This document shows positions 16,168-24,153 of a DNA stretch of 64,000 nucleotides, piece after piece. The number at the start of each line of letters is the position of its first letter. The stretch's first letter is position 1. The notes under the pieces were generated by a model. It did not search any database. It was not told the origin of the DNA and was given only the letters and a program-made list of their open reading frames with translations. This DNA comes from an uncultured Mycobacteriaceae bacterium (GTDB lineage: Bacteria; Actinomycetota; Actinomycetes; Mycobacteriales; Mycobacteriaceae), in NCBI GenBank assembly GCA_902826815.1, contig CADEGF010000016.1:1-64000 (forward strand). The letters are read 5' to 3'. The position numbers and the translations under genes are program-made.

Positions 16168-16602
16168 ATGTCAATCATCAGCTTTCGAGCACCCATCGCC
16201 ATCTCCGCAGCGGGTATCGCCGCGGCGGGCGCCGTCATCGTCGCCGTGAGCCCCGTCGCACACGCCGACGGTCAATGGGGGGCGTGCGCGGCGCCGGCCG
16301 ACACCACACTGACCCAGGTCGCGATCTGTTCGGGTGATTACGGGGACCCCGACCAAGCCACGGCAGAAAGAGTCGCGCTGCAAGCATGTAACAACCCGGC
16401 TCGATCGGACCGGCGATGCACCGTGGTGGTCAGCTTCACGGACTGCGGCGCGATCGCTGCAAACGGGAGCCAGTGGGCCGGGGGCAGAGGTCCCACGCAA
16501 GGAGACGCGGAACAGGACGCCCTGAGAAATCTGGCCAACGGCAGCATCACGAAATCGGCGTGCGTCTGGCCAGGCCCGGCGCCGGCACCTGCACCAGGCT
16601 GA
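16168..16602 (+). CDS. Secreted DUF4189 protein, paralogue 2
   Basis: Protein of 144 residues; ATG 16168 after AAAGGGAAAG. The signal peptide (MSIISFRAPIAISAAG) ends at SPVAHA|DGQ. The domain core TVVVSFTDCGAIAANGSQW and GGRGPTQGDAEQDALRN matches paralogue 1, while the region between WGACAAPA and AERVALQACN is divergent. The C-terminus adds a short Pro-Ala tail (PAPAPAPG). Paralogue 3 begins 76 bp downstream without its own repeat array, so the two are probably one transcript. Confidence 0.85.
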   Translation: MSIISFRAPIAISAAGIAAAGAVIVAVSPVAHADGQWGACAAPADTTLTQVAICSGDYGDPDQATAERVALQACNNPARSDRRCTVVVSFTDCGAIAANGSQWAGGRGPTQGDAEQDALRNLANGSITKSACVWPGPAPAPAPG

Positions 16603-16678
16603 TCGCCGAAGATCGCACGAAAACGACCGAGCTGCAACGAGCCGCCACGCCGACCACACGATCGAAAAAGGAAAGATC

Positions 16679-17077
16679 ATGTCAATCATCAGCTTTCGAG
16701 CACCCATCGCAATCTCCGCAGCGGGTATCGCCGCAGCGGGCACCGTCATCGTCGCCCTGAGCCCCATCGCACACGCCGACGAGCAATGGGGGGCCTGTGC
16801 GGCGCCGGCCAGCACCGGCCAGAGGGCGATCTGTTCGAGCAACCCGCACGCCGACCAGGCCACGGCCGAAAGATTTGCGCTGTCCGAGTGCAACTACCCG
16901 TCGCAAGAGTACCGGCGATGCAGCCTGGTGATCAGCTACACGGACTGCGGCGCGCTCGCTCACAACGGAAGTCAGTGGGTGGGGGGCCGGGGCCCAACGC
17001 AAGATGACGCGGATCGAGACGCCCTGAGCCAGCTGGCCAACGCCGTTGTCGTAAAGTCCGTGTGCGTGCCAGGCTGA
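16679..17077 (+). CDS. Secreted DUF4189 protein, paralogue 3
   Basis: Protein of 132 residues with the same signal peptide, ending SPIAHA|DEQ. The core is LVISYTDCGALAHNGSQW and GGRGPTQDDADRDALSQ. Over the first ~44 residues it differs from paralogue 2 at about four positions, but the mature remainder is far more divergent. The leader retains a shortened version of the upstream sequence (GATCGCACGAAAACGACCGAGC) but no CAGGTAGT site. Expected role as for the other DUF4189 proteins: exported, disulfide-bonded, unknown target. Confidence 0.85.
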   Translation: MSIISFRAPIAISAAGIAAAGTVIVALSPIAHADEQWGACAAPASTGQRAICSSNPHADQATAERFALSECNYPSQEYRRCSLVISYTDCGALAHNGSQWVGGRGPTQDDADRDALSQLANAVVVKSVCVPG

Positions 17078-17165
17078 CCGCCCTCGGCGGCGATACCTGC
17101 ATGTACGTGATCGGGATGGATCTGACGCCGGGCCGCAAGTTCGGGCGGCTGGCAGCATGAGGGTC

Positions 17166-17579
17166 ATGGCAATAAATACGACGTCCGTCCACCACGTGAG
17201 GCTGACCGTCACCGACATCGCGCGGTCGCGGGAGTTCTACGACAGCGTCTTCGGCTGGCCGGTCATGCTGGAAGTGCCCGAGGATTCCGACGCCGAGACG
17301 CGGGAAAAGCTGTGGTTCCTCTTCGGTGGCGTCATCTACCGCACCGGCGACCTGTTGGTCGGCCTGCGGCCGGTTGCCGAGGACATATTCGACGAGGACC
17401 GCGCCGGCCTCGACCGTGTGGCCTTCCGGTTGAGCAGCAGAGACGAGTTGGATGCCGCCGCAGCACATCTCGACCATCTCGGCATCGCGCATGGACCGAT
17501 CAAAGACATCGGCATCTCACACATTCTCGAGTTCCGCGATCCCGACAACATCGCGCTCGAACTCATCGCCCTGAAATAG
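17166..17579 (+). CDS. VOC (glyoxalase/bleomycin-resistance) family protein
   Basis: Protein of 137 residues; I prefer ATG 17166 (MAINTTSVHHVRLTV), with GAGGG just upstream, over ATG 17157. Two beta-alpha-beta-beta-beta units are visible: VHHVRLTVTDIARSREFYDSV...GWPV and DRVAFRLSSRDELDAAAAHLDHLGI, ending HILEFRDPDNIALELI. The His near the start and the Glu in the last strand fit the usual VOC metal ligands. Substrate unknown. A truncated copy lies at 8368, so this gene marks the right border of the repeat-rich block. Confidence 0.85.
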   Translation: MAINTTSVHHVRLTVTDIARSREFYDSVFGWPVMLEVPEDSDAETREKLWFLFGGVIYRTGDLLVGLRPVAEDIFDEDRAGLDRVAFRLSSRDELDAAAAHLDHLGIAHGPIKDIGISHILEFRDPDNIALELIALK

Positions 17580-17640
17580 CGATTTCGGCGCGTTTCGCCA
17601 CCCCTGAGCGTCGCAAAGCGCGCCCAATTCACACGTGTGT

Positions 17641-17654
17641 GGGGGTTTTCCCCC
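17641..17654. terminator. Possible short hairpin GGGGG-TTTT-CCCCC
   Basis: A 5-bp G/C stem with a TTTT loop lies between the VOC gene and the histidine kinase gene. No T tract follows on the plus strand; it may be a weak terminator for the VOC transcript. Confidence 0.3.
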
Positions 17655-17712
17655 GCGAGGGTCTCGGGAAAACGCCATGTTGCCCGGCCCGCGATCACCC
17701 TAGGTTGAAGAC

Positions 17713-19035
17713 ATGGTCGCAGTCACCTCCACTCCCGCACCACCAACCACGGTCGACGTGCCTGACACCGCCGTCACCGAACCCAGCCCTGCTCGACACA
17801 TCGGCCTGGTTCCGACCGCATCGATGATCACCGGCGGAGCGATCGCCGTGGTGTGGCTGTGGATCCCCATGACAATCATGGTCGTTGGCATCTCGTCCAT
17901 TCCGTCTGTCATCGGCTTCGCGATCGCTGTCGTCGTATTCGTCTATCTGATGCGCGGGGTGGAGTGGCTGGAACGGCTCCGCAGCGAAGCCGTTTTCGGC
18001 ATGGGTATTTCCGTACCGCCACGCAACATCTCGCGCTATGTGGGCTTCCAGCGATGGCTGCACCAGCTTTGGCTGGACATCAGCAGCGCGAGGTTCTGGA
18101 AGGGCGCGGCACACCACCTCGTCCGCGGGATCTACGACGCAGCTGCCACCGCTCTGGCGTTCGCGCTGGTGGTTTTCGCGTTCATCGGACCCGCCGCGGC
18201 CATCGCGATCCGGCAGAGCGACGACGACGCCGGGTTGACGTTCCTGTCGCCGCCGCTCGCCTTCGTGCTCGCGGTGATTGCGCTGCTGGCCGCGGCGGCG
18301 ATCCTGGTCCTCGCGCCCGCTCTCGACGTCGCCATCGACCGCTGGCTGCTGTCCCCGTCCCCGACGGCGGCTCTCAAATTCCAGGTCAACGCTCTTTCCG
18401 AAGCGCGCGAGGGCGCGGTGTCGTCGGCATACACCGAGCGACATCGCATCGAGCGGGATCTGCACGACAGCGTGCAACCCCGGCTGGTGTCGCTGGCGAT
18501 GACCATCGGCCTCGCACAGACCAAGCTCGACAGCGACCTACCGCAGGCCAAGAAGCTGATCGGCGAGGCGCACGAGGACGCCAAGAGCGCGCTCGTCGAG
18601 CTGCGCAACGTGGTGCGCGGCATCGCCCCCACCATCCTGGCCGACCGCGGGCTCGACGCGGCGCTGTCGTCGGTGGTCCAGCGAGCCGAAAACGTCGGGG
18701 TGCCTGCGTCACTCGATGTCTACCTGCCGCGGCGGTTGCCCGACGAGACCGAGTCGGTCGCCTACTTCGTGGTCGCGGAGGCGTTGACGAACGTCGCCAG
18801 GCACGCGCAGGCCACCCAGGCCGTCGTCACCATGCGACTCGACGAGGCGACCAACCAACTGCACGTGTCGGTGTTCGACAACGGTCGCGGCGGCGCTGCG
18901 ATCACCACAAGCGAGGACGCCACCGGCCTGCGCGGCCTCGAGGAACGGGTGCGCGCCGCCCGCGGAACCTTCACCGTCTCGAGTCCCGCGACCGGCCCCA
19001 CCATCGTTACGGCGGTCCTGCCATGCGCATCGTGA
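17713..19035 (+). CDS. NarL-type sensor histidine kinase
   Basis: Membrane histidine kinase of 440 residues. Hydrophobic segments lie at about 40-60, 62-80, 140-165 and 183-205. The HisKA_3 dimerisation domain has phosphoacceptor His251 in IERDLHDSVQPRL. The HATPase domain includes EALTNVARHA (N box) and VFDNGRGG with GLRGLEERV (G boxes). No obvious extracellular sensor domain is present, so the signal may be in the membrane. Its 3' end overlaps the response regulator gene by 13 bp, indicating translational coupling and a cognate pair. Confidence 0.9.
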   Translation: MVAVTSTPAPPTTVDVPDTAVTEPSPARHIGLVPTASMITGGAIAVVWLWIPMTIMVVGISSIPSVIGFAIAVVVFVYLMRGVEWLERLRSEAVFGMGISVPPRNISRYVGFQRWLHQLWLDISSARFWKGAAHHLVRGIYDAAATALAFALVVFAFIGPAAAIAIRQSDDDAGLTFLSPPLAFVLAVIALLAAAAILVLAPALDVAIDRWLLSPSPTAALKFQVNALSEAREGAVSSAYTERHRIERDLHDSVQPRLVSLAMTIGLAQTKLDSDLPQAKKLIGEAHEDAKSALVELRNVVRGIAPTILADRGLDAALSSVVQRAENVGVPASLDVYLPRRLPDETESVAYFVVAEALTNVARHAQATQAVVTMRLDEATNQLHVSVFDNGRGGAAITTSEDATGLRGLEERVRAARGTFTVSSPATGPTIVTAVLPCAS

Positions 19036-19667
19036 TCGCCGAGGACTCCGCGCTGCTGCGCGCAGGCATCGAGCGCATTCTCACCGACGCAGGCCATGAC
19101 GTGATCGCGGGTGTGCCCGACGCGACCAACCTGCTCCGGCTGGTCAACGACAGCCGGCCGGATCTCGCGATCGTCGATGTGCGGATGCCTCCGACGTTCA
19201 CCGACGAAGGCATCCGGGCCGCCGCCCTGCTGCGCACCCAGAACCCCGAGTCAGCGGTGCTCGTGCTCTCGCACTATGTCGAGGAACGCTATGCGGCCGA
19301 TCTGATCGCCTCGGACACAAGAGGATTCGGGTACCTCCTCAAAGATCGGGTCGCCGACGTACCCGCATTCCTCGATGCGGTCGAAGTCGTCGGCGGCGGC
19401 GGCACCGTCCTCGATCCCGAAGTGGTGTCACAGATCCTGGTGCGCTCGCACCGTCGTGCCGTCCTCGATCAGCTCACGCCGCGCGAGCGTGAGGTGCTGC
19501 AACTGATGGCGGAGGGCAAGACCAACTCCGCGATCGCCGCGACCTTGCACATCTCGACCGGGTCCGCCGAGAAGCACATCGCGTCGATCTTCACCAAGTT
19601 GGACCTCGCTCCCGACGAGAGCGAGAACCGCCGCGTCCTCGCGGTTCTGCGCTACCTCGAGTCCTGA
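19023..19667 (+). CDS. NarL/FixJ-type response regulator
   Basis: Protein of 214 residues from ATG 19023. The receiver domain has acidic residues E7-D8 (IAEDSALLR), phosphoacceptor Asp52 (AIVDVRMPP) and YLLKDRV. The C-terminal LuxR helix-turn-helix (LTPREREVLQLMAEGKTNSAIA...SAEKHIASIF) binds DNA. It is coupled to the kinase at 17713 and followed 21 bp later by the DUF4097 gene, which is probably in the same operon and may be its target. Confidence 0.92.
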   Translation: MRIVIAEDSALLRAGIERILTDAGHDVIAGVPDATNLLRLVNDSRPDLAIVDVRMPPTFTDEGIRAAALLRTQNPESAVLVLSHYVEERYAADLIASDTRGFGYLLKDRVADVPAFLDAVEVVGGGGTVLDPEVVSQILVRSHRRAVLDQLTPREREVLQLMAEGKTNSAIAATLHISTGSAEKHIASIFTKLDLAPDESENRRVLAVLRYLES

Positions 19668-19688
19668 TCTACCGAAAGGCCTTTCATC

Positions 19689-20597
19689 GTGACGACTATC
19701 GCCCCGCCCCCTCCCGCTCCGCCGGTCTCCCCGCCGCCGGCGCCACCTGCGTCACCGCCGCCCCTGACTCCCGGCGGGCGCACGGCGATTCGGGTGTTGC
19801 TCATCGGGGCGGCCGCTGTCCTCGTGCTTGGCAGCCTCGGCACGCTGGGAGTTGCGGCGTGGGGGCTGTCGACCGTCCGGGTGATCACCGACAGCAAGCC
19901 CCTTCCCTCAGCGATGCGCTCGTTGGTGGTAGACACCGGCGGCCTTCCCGTTGCAGTCCGCATCACCTCCGACCGCGCCGCCACCGAGCCCCGCGCCGAT
20001 ATGCGCATGATCAACTCGACGCGGGCGGGTTCGCAGCCGCTGACAGTGACCAATGACGCTGACGGCACTCGCGTCGCGATCAGCGGCGAAGCCTCGCCGT
20101 ACCTGCAATGGGGTCGGGCCGGTGAAATCAAGATCGTGCTACCTCCGGAGTTGGCGCGACGGCTCTCCGTCACCAGCCAGCAGGAGAACGGGGTGCTGAT
20201 GGCCCAGGCGGACCTCGACCAGCTGAGCGCGAACATGAACAACGGCGCAATACTTCTCAGCGGGTCGGCCCGGCGCATCGAGGCGCATACCGAGAACGGC
20301 GACGTGATCAGCCGCGCGGCGATCTCGGTCACCGATTCGTTCAGCGCGACGACCAACAACGGCGACGTCGAGGTCGATTTCAAGGACGCCGCTCCGCGCA
20401 CCGTGGACGTGACCACCGATAACGGCGACATCCGCATCGCGTTGCCGCCGCGCGGACCCTACGTGGTCAACGCCGACGGAAAAAACCGCGGATCGACAGC
20501 CGTCCGGGTGCCGCGCACAACGAACTCCGAGGCCGCGGCGGCGGTGGTCACAGCGCGATCCGACAACGGCGACATCGTCATCGACGACCTACGCTGA
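19689..20597 (+). CDS. Membrane-anchored DUF4097-like beta-repeat protein
   Basis: Protein of 302 residues, start GTG 19689. A Pro-rich cytoplasmic N-terminus (about 1-30) is followed by one transmembrane helix (about 34-60). The extracytoplasmic part has the repetitive beta pattern of DUF4097 proteins, with recurring NGDV/NGDI turns (ENGDVIS, NNGDVEV, DNGDIRI, DNGDIVIDD), as in a right-handed beta-roll. Such proteins are often encoded with two-component systems that sense envelope state. Its place as third gene after kinase and regulator supports a role in that circuit; molecular function is unknown. Confidence 0.75.
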   Translation: MTTIAPPPPAPPVSPPPAPPASPPPLTPGGRTAIRVLLIGAAAVLVLGSLGTLGVAAWGLSTVRVITDSKPLPSAMRSLVVDTGGLPVAVRITSDRAATEPRADMRMINSTRAGSQPLTVTNDADGTRVAISGEASPYLQWGRAGEIKIVLPPELARRLSVTSQQENGVLMAQADLDQLSANMNNGAILLSGSARRIEAHTENGDVISRAAISVTDSFSATTNNGDVEVDFKDAAPRTVDVTTDNGDIRIALPPRGPYVVNADGKNRGSTAVRVPRTTNSEAAAAVVTARSDNGDIVIDDLR

Positions 20598-20702
20598 ACC
20601 GGTATCAGAGGCTCTGAGCTGGACGCATATGAGCCTTCTATGAGACAGCCGGTCAGCCCCGGCGACCTCGAACTCGACAGCGCGAGCCGCGAGGTGAGCA
20701 GC

Positions 20703-21722
20703 CTAGGCAAGACCGCCCATGATGTCGGCGACAGATCCGGTCCGGATCGACTTGAAGCCAGTACCCGCCCACACGTTGGTTCCGTGCGGATCGCCCGCGC
20801 GGACCGAGCCGGCGCGCAGGGGCCCGGTGAGGTAGTGGATCTCGGGATAGCCGAACGGTGCCTGCGCCTCGTGGTCGTCGATGAAGCGGTTGTGCAGCCC
20901 ACGTGCGTAGCGACCCGAGAAGGACTTCGTCACAAACGTTTCGGTGAATTGCGGGTCCTGCAGCGCCTTGCGGTGGACCGGGCTGCTGCCCGCCTCGTCG
21001 GCGAGCAGGAAGGCGGTCCCGAGCTGCGCCGCAACCGCACCTGCGTTGATCACCCCGCCGACGTCGTCGGCGCCCATCAGGCCGCCGGCCGCGATGACGG
21101 GAATGTCGACCTGCCTGACGGCAGCGGCGAGTAATTCGTTCAGCGGCTGCGGATTCGGCTCCGCCACCGGATCGAAGGTGCCGCGATGTCCGCCCGCCGC
21201 GGGGCCCTGCACCGCAATCGCGTGCACGCCACAGTCGGCTGCCGCGCTCGCTTCGTCGACCGATGTCACGGTCCCAACCGTCGCGACGCCAGCGTCGCGC
21301 AGCCTCTTGCACTCCTCGACACTCGGCAGGCCGAACGTGAATGACGCCACCTCGGGCCGCAGGTCGAGCAGAACGTCGACCTTGGCCGCCCAGTCGTCGT
21401 CGGTGAAGACGGGATCGCCCAGCTTTGCCCCGTAACGCTCGGCGTCAGGGGCGAGTTCAGCGGCGTAGGTCTCGATTGCCTCGGGGGTCGCCGGGCTGGG
21501 TTGCGGGACGAACAGGTTCACGCCCAGCGGCCCTGTCGTCAGGGTGCGCGCGGCGACAATGCGTTCGGCGAGCGCTTCGGCGCTCAGGTAGCCGGCCGCG
21601 ACGAACCCCAGTCCCCCGGCGTTGGTGCCTGCGGCGGCGAGTTCGGGCGTCGACGGGCCACCTGCCATCGGCGCGACGATCACCGGAACAGCAAGGCCCC
21701 GAAAATCAAAACCGCTCGGCAT
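20703..21722 (-). CDS. Nitronate monooxygenase-like flavoprotein (NPD family)
   Basis: TIM-barrel FMN enzyme of 339 residues. Start ATG 21722 is set by GGGAGG five bases upstream; ATG 21725 is alternative. Seen: the N-terminal VPVIVAPMAGGPSTPELAAA, GLGFVAAGYLS, GVHAIAVQGPAAGGHRG (FMN-binding and catalytic region with GxGGH) and VIAAGGLMGADDVGGVINAGAVAAQLGTAFLLADEAG. Members oxidise nitronates or act as 2-nitropropane dioxygenase-like enzymes or enoyl reductases. The substrate is uncertain. It is divergent from the methyltransferase gene at 21787. Confidence 0.88.
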   Translation of the reverse strand: MPSGFDFRGLAVPVIVAPMAGGPSTPELAAAGTNAGGLGFVAAGYLSAEALAERIVAARTLTTGPLGVNLFVPQPSPATPEAIETYAAELAPDAERYGAKLGDPVFTDDDWAAKVDVLLDLRPEVASFTFGLPSVEECKRLRDAGVATVGTVTSVDEASAAADCGVHAIAVQGPAAGGHRGTFDPVAEPNPQPLNELLAAAVRQVDIPVIAAGGLMGADDVGGVINAGAVAAQLGTAFLLADEAGSSPVHRKALQDPQFTETFVTKSFSGRYARGLHNRFIDDHEAQAPFGYPEIHYLTGPLRAGSVRAGDPHGTNVWAGTGFKSIRTGSVADIMGGLA

Positions 21723-21786
21723 CATCGCCTCCCATCGGTTCAATCGCTCATTCGTACCACGTGACCCTGGATAGCCTGAGCTCGGC

Positions 21787-22557
21787 ATGTTCTCCGAAAG
21801 CAATGGCTACGAACGCTTCATGGGACGGTGGAGTCGCAGGCTGGCCCCGTCGTTCATCGAATTCGCCGGTGTCAGCGAAGGCGATCACGTATTGGACGTC
21901 GGCTGCGGGACCGGCGCGCTTTCATTCGCCGCCGCGGCAGTCAACGGCGTCGAGGTCGTCGGTGTCGACCGGTCTCCGGAATTCGTGCAGGCCGCCGGGC
22001 GCGCGGGCGTCGACCGGGCGACTTTCCAGGTCGGCGACGCCTGCGCGCTGCCGATGCCCGATGGAGAGTTCGACCGGTCGCTGTCCATGCTGGTGGTGAA
22101 CTTCTTGCCGGACGCGGCAGCGGGTGTGCGAGAAATGAACAGGGTCACCAGGTTCAACGGTGTTGTGGCCGGGGCGGTTTGGGACTATGGCGATGGTATG
22201 CAGATGCTGCGGGCATTCTGGGATGGCGCCGTCGCGCTCGACCCCGCGGCCGCCAGCAGGGACGAACGACATATGTCATTGTGCCGCCGCGGAGAGTTGT
22301 CGGCGCTGTGGCGGGATGTGGCACTGGGCGATGTCGACGAGGCCGCGTTGACCATCGAGATGGAGTTCGCCTCATTCGACGACTACTGGCAGCCTTTCCT
22401 GGCCGGTCAGGGGCCGGCGGGTGCCTACGTCTCGACGTTGGCGCAGTCCGGCCGGGACCGGCTGCGCGCACGGCTGCATGACCGGCTGACGGATAGCTCG
22501 AATACAGGTTTCACACTTTCGGCCCGCGCATGGGCGGTCCGGGGCGTGGTCACCTGA
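21787..22557 (+). CDS. Class I SAM-dependent methyltransferase
   Basis: Protein of 256 residues with motif I HVLDVGCGTGALSFAAA, an acidic post-I residue in VVGVDRSPEFV, and motif II/III around DACALPMPDGEFDRSLSMLVVNFLPD. This is the UbiE/small-molecule type Rossmann methyltransferase. The methyl acceptor is not predictable. The 3' end overlaps the convergent acetyltransferase gene by 8 bp. Confidence 0.88.
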   Translation: MFSESNGYERFMGRWSRRLAPSFIEFAGVSEGDHVLDVGCGTGALSFAAAAVNGVEVVGVDRSPEFVQAAGRAGVDRATFQVGDACALPMPDGEFDRSLSMLVVNFLPDAAAGVREMNRVTRFNGVVAGAVWDYGDGMQMLRAFWDGAVALDPAAASRDERHMSLCRRGELSALWRDVALGDVDEAALTIEMEFASFDDYWQPFLAGQGPAGAYVSTLAQSGRDRLRARLHDRLTDSSNTGFTLSARAWAVRGVVT

Positions 22558-23080
22558 CGGCCTTGCCGAACTGCAGGACATCCTGCGGCTCCTGGCCGAT
22601 GTTGGGAAAGACGGTGTGCCGCACCAGCCGTCCTTCGAGCGTCAGCCCGGCCCGCTCCAGCACACGCGCCGATCGCGTGTTGTCGACATGGCAGACGGCC
22701 GAGATCCGGCGCACCTTCGGATCGCTTTCCATCTCGGCGACCAGCAGGTCGACCGCCTCCGCGATCAGCCGCCGCCCCCACCACCGCCTGCCGAGCACAT
22801 AACCGAATTCCCGGACGTGCGGTTGGGCCAACTGGAAGCCACACGTACCGATAATCTCCCCGGTCTCCTGCAGTTCGACCAACCATGTCCGTTCCTTACC
22901 CACATTGAACAGCTCGGTGATCACCCGACGCGTCTCGTCGACGTCGGGATGCGGCGCCCACGTCACATAGCGCGTGACCTCAGGATCGGAGGCGACCGTG
23001 GCGAACAGTTCGTCGGCGTCGTCGAGCCGAGGCGCCCGCAGGACAACCCGGGGGCCGTTCATCACTCTGACATCGACCAT
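22550..23080 (-). CDS. GNAT family N-acetyltransferase (RimJ/RimL-like)
   Basis: Protein of 176 residues. I choose ATG 23080, nine bases after GGGGAGG; the frame is open to 23101. The fold markers are VLRAPRLDDADELFATVASDPEVTRYVTW, WLVELQETGEIIGTCGFQL, the acetyl-CoA loop FGYVLGRRWWGRRLIAEAVDLLV and CHVDNTRSARVLERAGLTLEGRLVRH. This N- and C-terminal pattern is that of ribosomal-protein/amino-terminal acetyltransferases. Acceptor unknown. Confidence 0.88.
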   Translation of the reverse strand: MVDVRVMNGPRVVLRAPRLDDADELFATVASDPEVTRYVTWAPHPDVDETRRVITELFNVGKERTWLVELQETGEIIGTCGFQLAQPHVREFGYVLGRRWWGRRLIAEAVDLLVAEMESDPKVRRISAVCHVDNTRSARVLERAGLTLEGRLVRHTVFPNIGQEPQDVLQFGKAVR

Positions 23081-23135
23081 GCCGCCGATCCTCCCCGACA
23101 TCGCCGGTCGAACGAAAGTGGTTTACTGGCAATAC

Positions 23136-23525
23136 ATGAGCATCATGTTGAACCACACGATCGTCGCCGCAACAGACAAGAGGGTGTCGGCCGCCTTCCT
23201 GACGGAGCTGTTCGGACTTCCCGATGCAGAACCTTTCGGCCCCTTCCTGGCAGTGAACGTCGCCAACGACGTCAGCCTCGACTTCGCCGACGTGCCCGAC
23301 GGTGACGAGATCCGTCCACAGCACTATGCGTTCCTGGTGTCCGAGGAGGAGTTCGACTCGATCTACGGCAAGATCCGCGAACGCGATATTGCGCACTGGG
23401 CTGATCCGAGACAAAGCAGACCGGGCGAGATCAACCGCAACGACGGCGGCCGCGGCGTCTACTTCCAGGATCCGGCCGGCCACTACCTCGAGATCATCAC
23501 CCGGCCGTACGGGTCGGGTGACTGA
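23136..23525 (+). CDS. VOC family protein
   Basis: Protein of about 129 residues, ATG 23136 (ATG 23145 also possible). The sequence LNHTIVAATDKRVSAAFLTELFGL opens the first beta-alpha unit and GGRGVYFQDPAGHYLEIITRPYG closes the second, with His and Glu at the usual metal-ligand places. A family lacking specific function here. The 3' end overlaps the convergent gene at 23497 by 29 bp. Divergent from the GNAT gene. Confidence 0.85.
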   Translation: MSIMLNHTIVAATDKRVSAAFLTELFGLPDAEPFGPFLAVNVANDVSLDFADVPDGDEIRPQHYAFLVSEEEFDSIYGKIRERDIAHWADPRQSRPGEINRNDGGRGVYFQDPAGHYLEIITRPYGSGD

Positions 23526-24153
23526 GCCTGTACTCGAGTGCGGCCACGCCGTCGCCACGCAGACGTGGAAGCACCTCCGGCCGGTTGCCGAGGGCGGACA
23601 CCAACTCAGCTGCGCGCCCTTCCACGGCGGGGCCACGATCGCCGTGACACCACGCGACGTCGCTCGCCCGCAACCGCAAACCCCTGGAGTTGCGATATGC
23701 GGGCACGAACGGATTCGGCATGCTCACTTGAGTGTTCAGCACCGCAACAAGGGCTTCTGCAGAAATGTTCGGCTCCCGATCAAGTGCGAAGACGATGTCG
23801 AGTTCGTGTGTGACGTGGTCGCCGAGGAAGAGACGTGATGGGAAGTAGCGGCCCATCCCGCGCGGCTTCCGGCTCAACCGCTCGAATTCGTCGAGCAGCT
23901 CAGCGGGTGAGCGCTCCGTCGCGAGCGCCGTCGCCATCTCTGCATTAGCGCTGTCGAACGCGCCGCGATGGCGAAGCAAAGCTGCTGCGATGGACTGCGG
24001 TGACGCGCCGAGCCCGACCACCACATGGGCGAGCACCTGGTGATTGGTCCACCGGTCACACAGGCTTGGGCGGGACCAGTCGTCGGCACCGAACCTGCGC
24101 GCGACCCCGCGAAATCTCTCGTCGTTGTGTCGAAGCAGTTCACGCACGGACAT
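23497..24153 (-). CDS. Maleylpyruvate isomerase-type, mycothiol-binding-like protein
   Basis: Protein of 218 residues. The N-terminus VRELLRHNDERFRGVARRFGADDWSRPSLCDRWTNHQVLAHVV is the signature of the TIGR03083/MDMPI N-terminal domain, a DinB-like four-helix bundle, and a later FLGDHVTHELDIVFALDR supplies the second conserved His-rich helix. Known members are mycothiol-dependent isomerases or S-transferases. The actual reaction is unknown. It overlaps the upstream hydrolase gene by 14 bp, so both form one operon. Confidence 0.8.
   Translation of the reverse strand: MSVRELLRHNDERFRGVARRFGADDWSRPSLCDRWTNHQVLAHVVVGLGASPQSIAAALLRHRGAFDSANAEMATALATERSPAELLDEFERLSRKPRGMGRYFPSRLFLGDHVTHELDIVFALDREPNISAEALVAVLNTQVSMPNPFVPAYRNSRGLRLRASDVAWCHGDRGPAVEGRAAELVSALGNRPEVLPRLRGDGVAALEYRLSHPTRTAG

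Noticed and set aside
17853-19022. Long open frame upstream of the response regulator start, overlapping the kinase
   Set aside because: The kinase frame has all family motifs; the other is the +1 shadow, with Arg/Gly/His-rich translation. Only the part from ATG 19023 is real.
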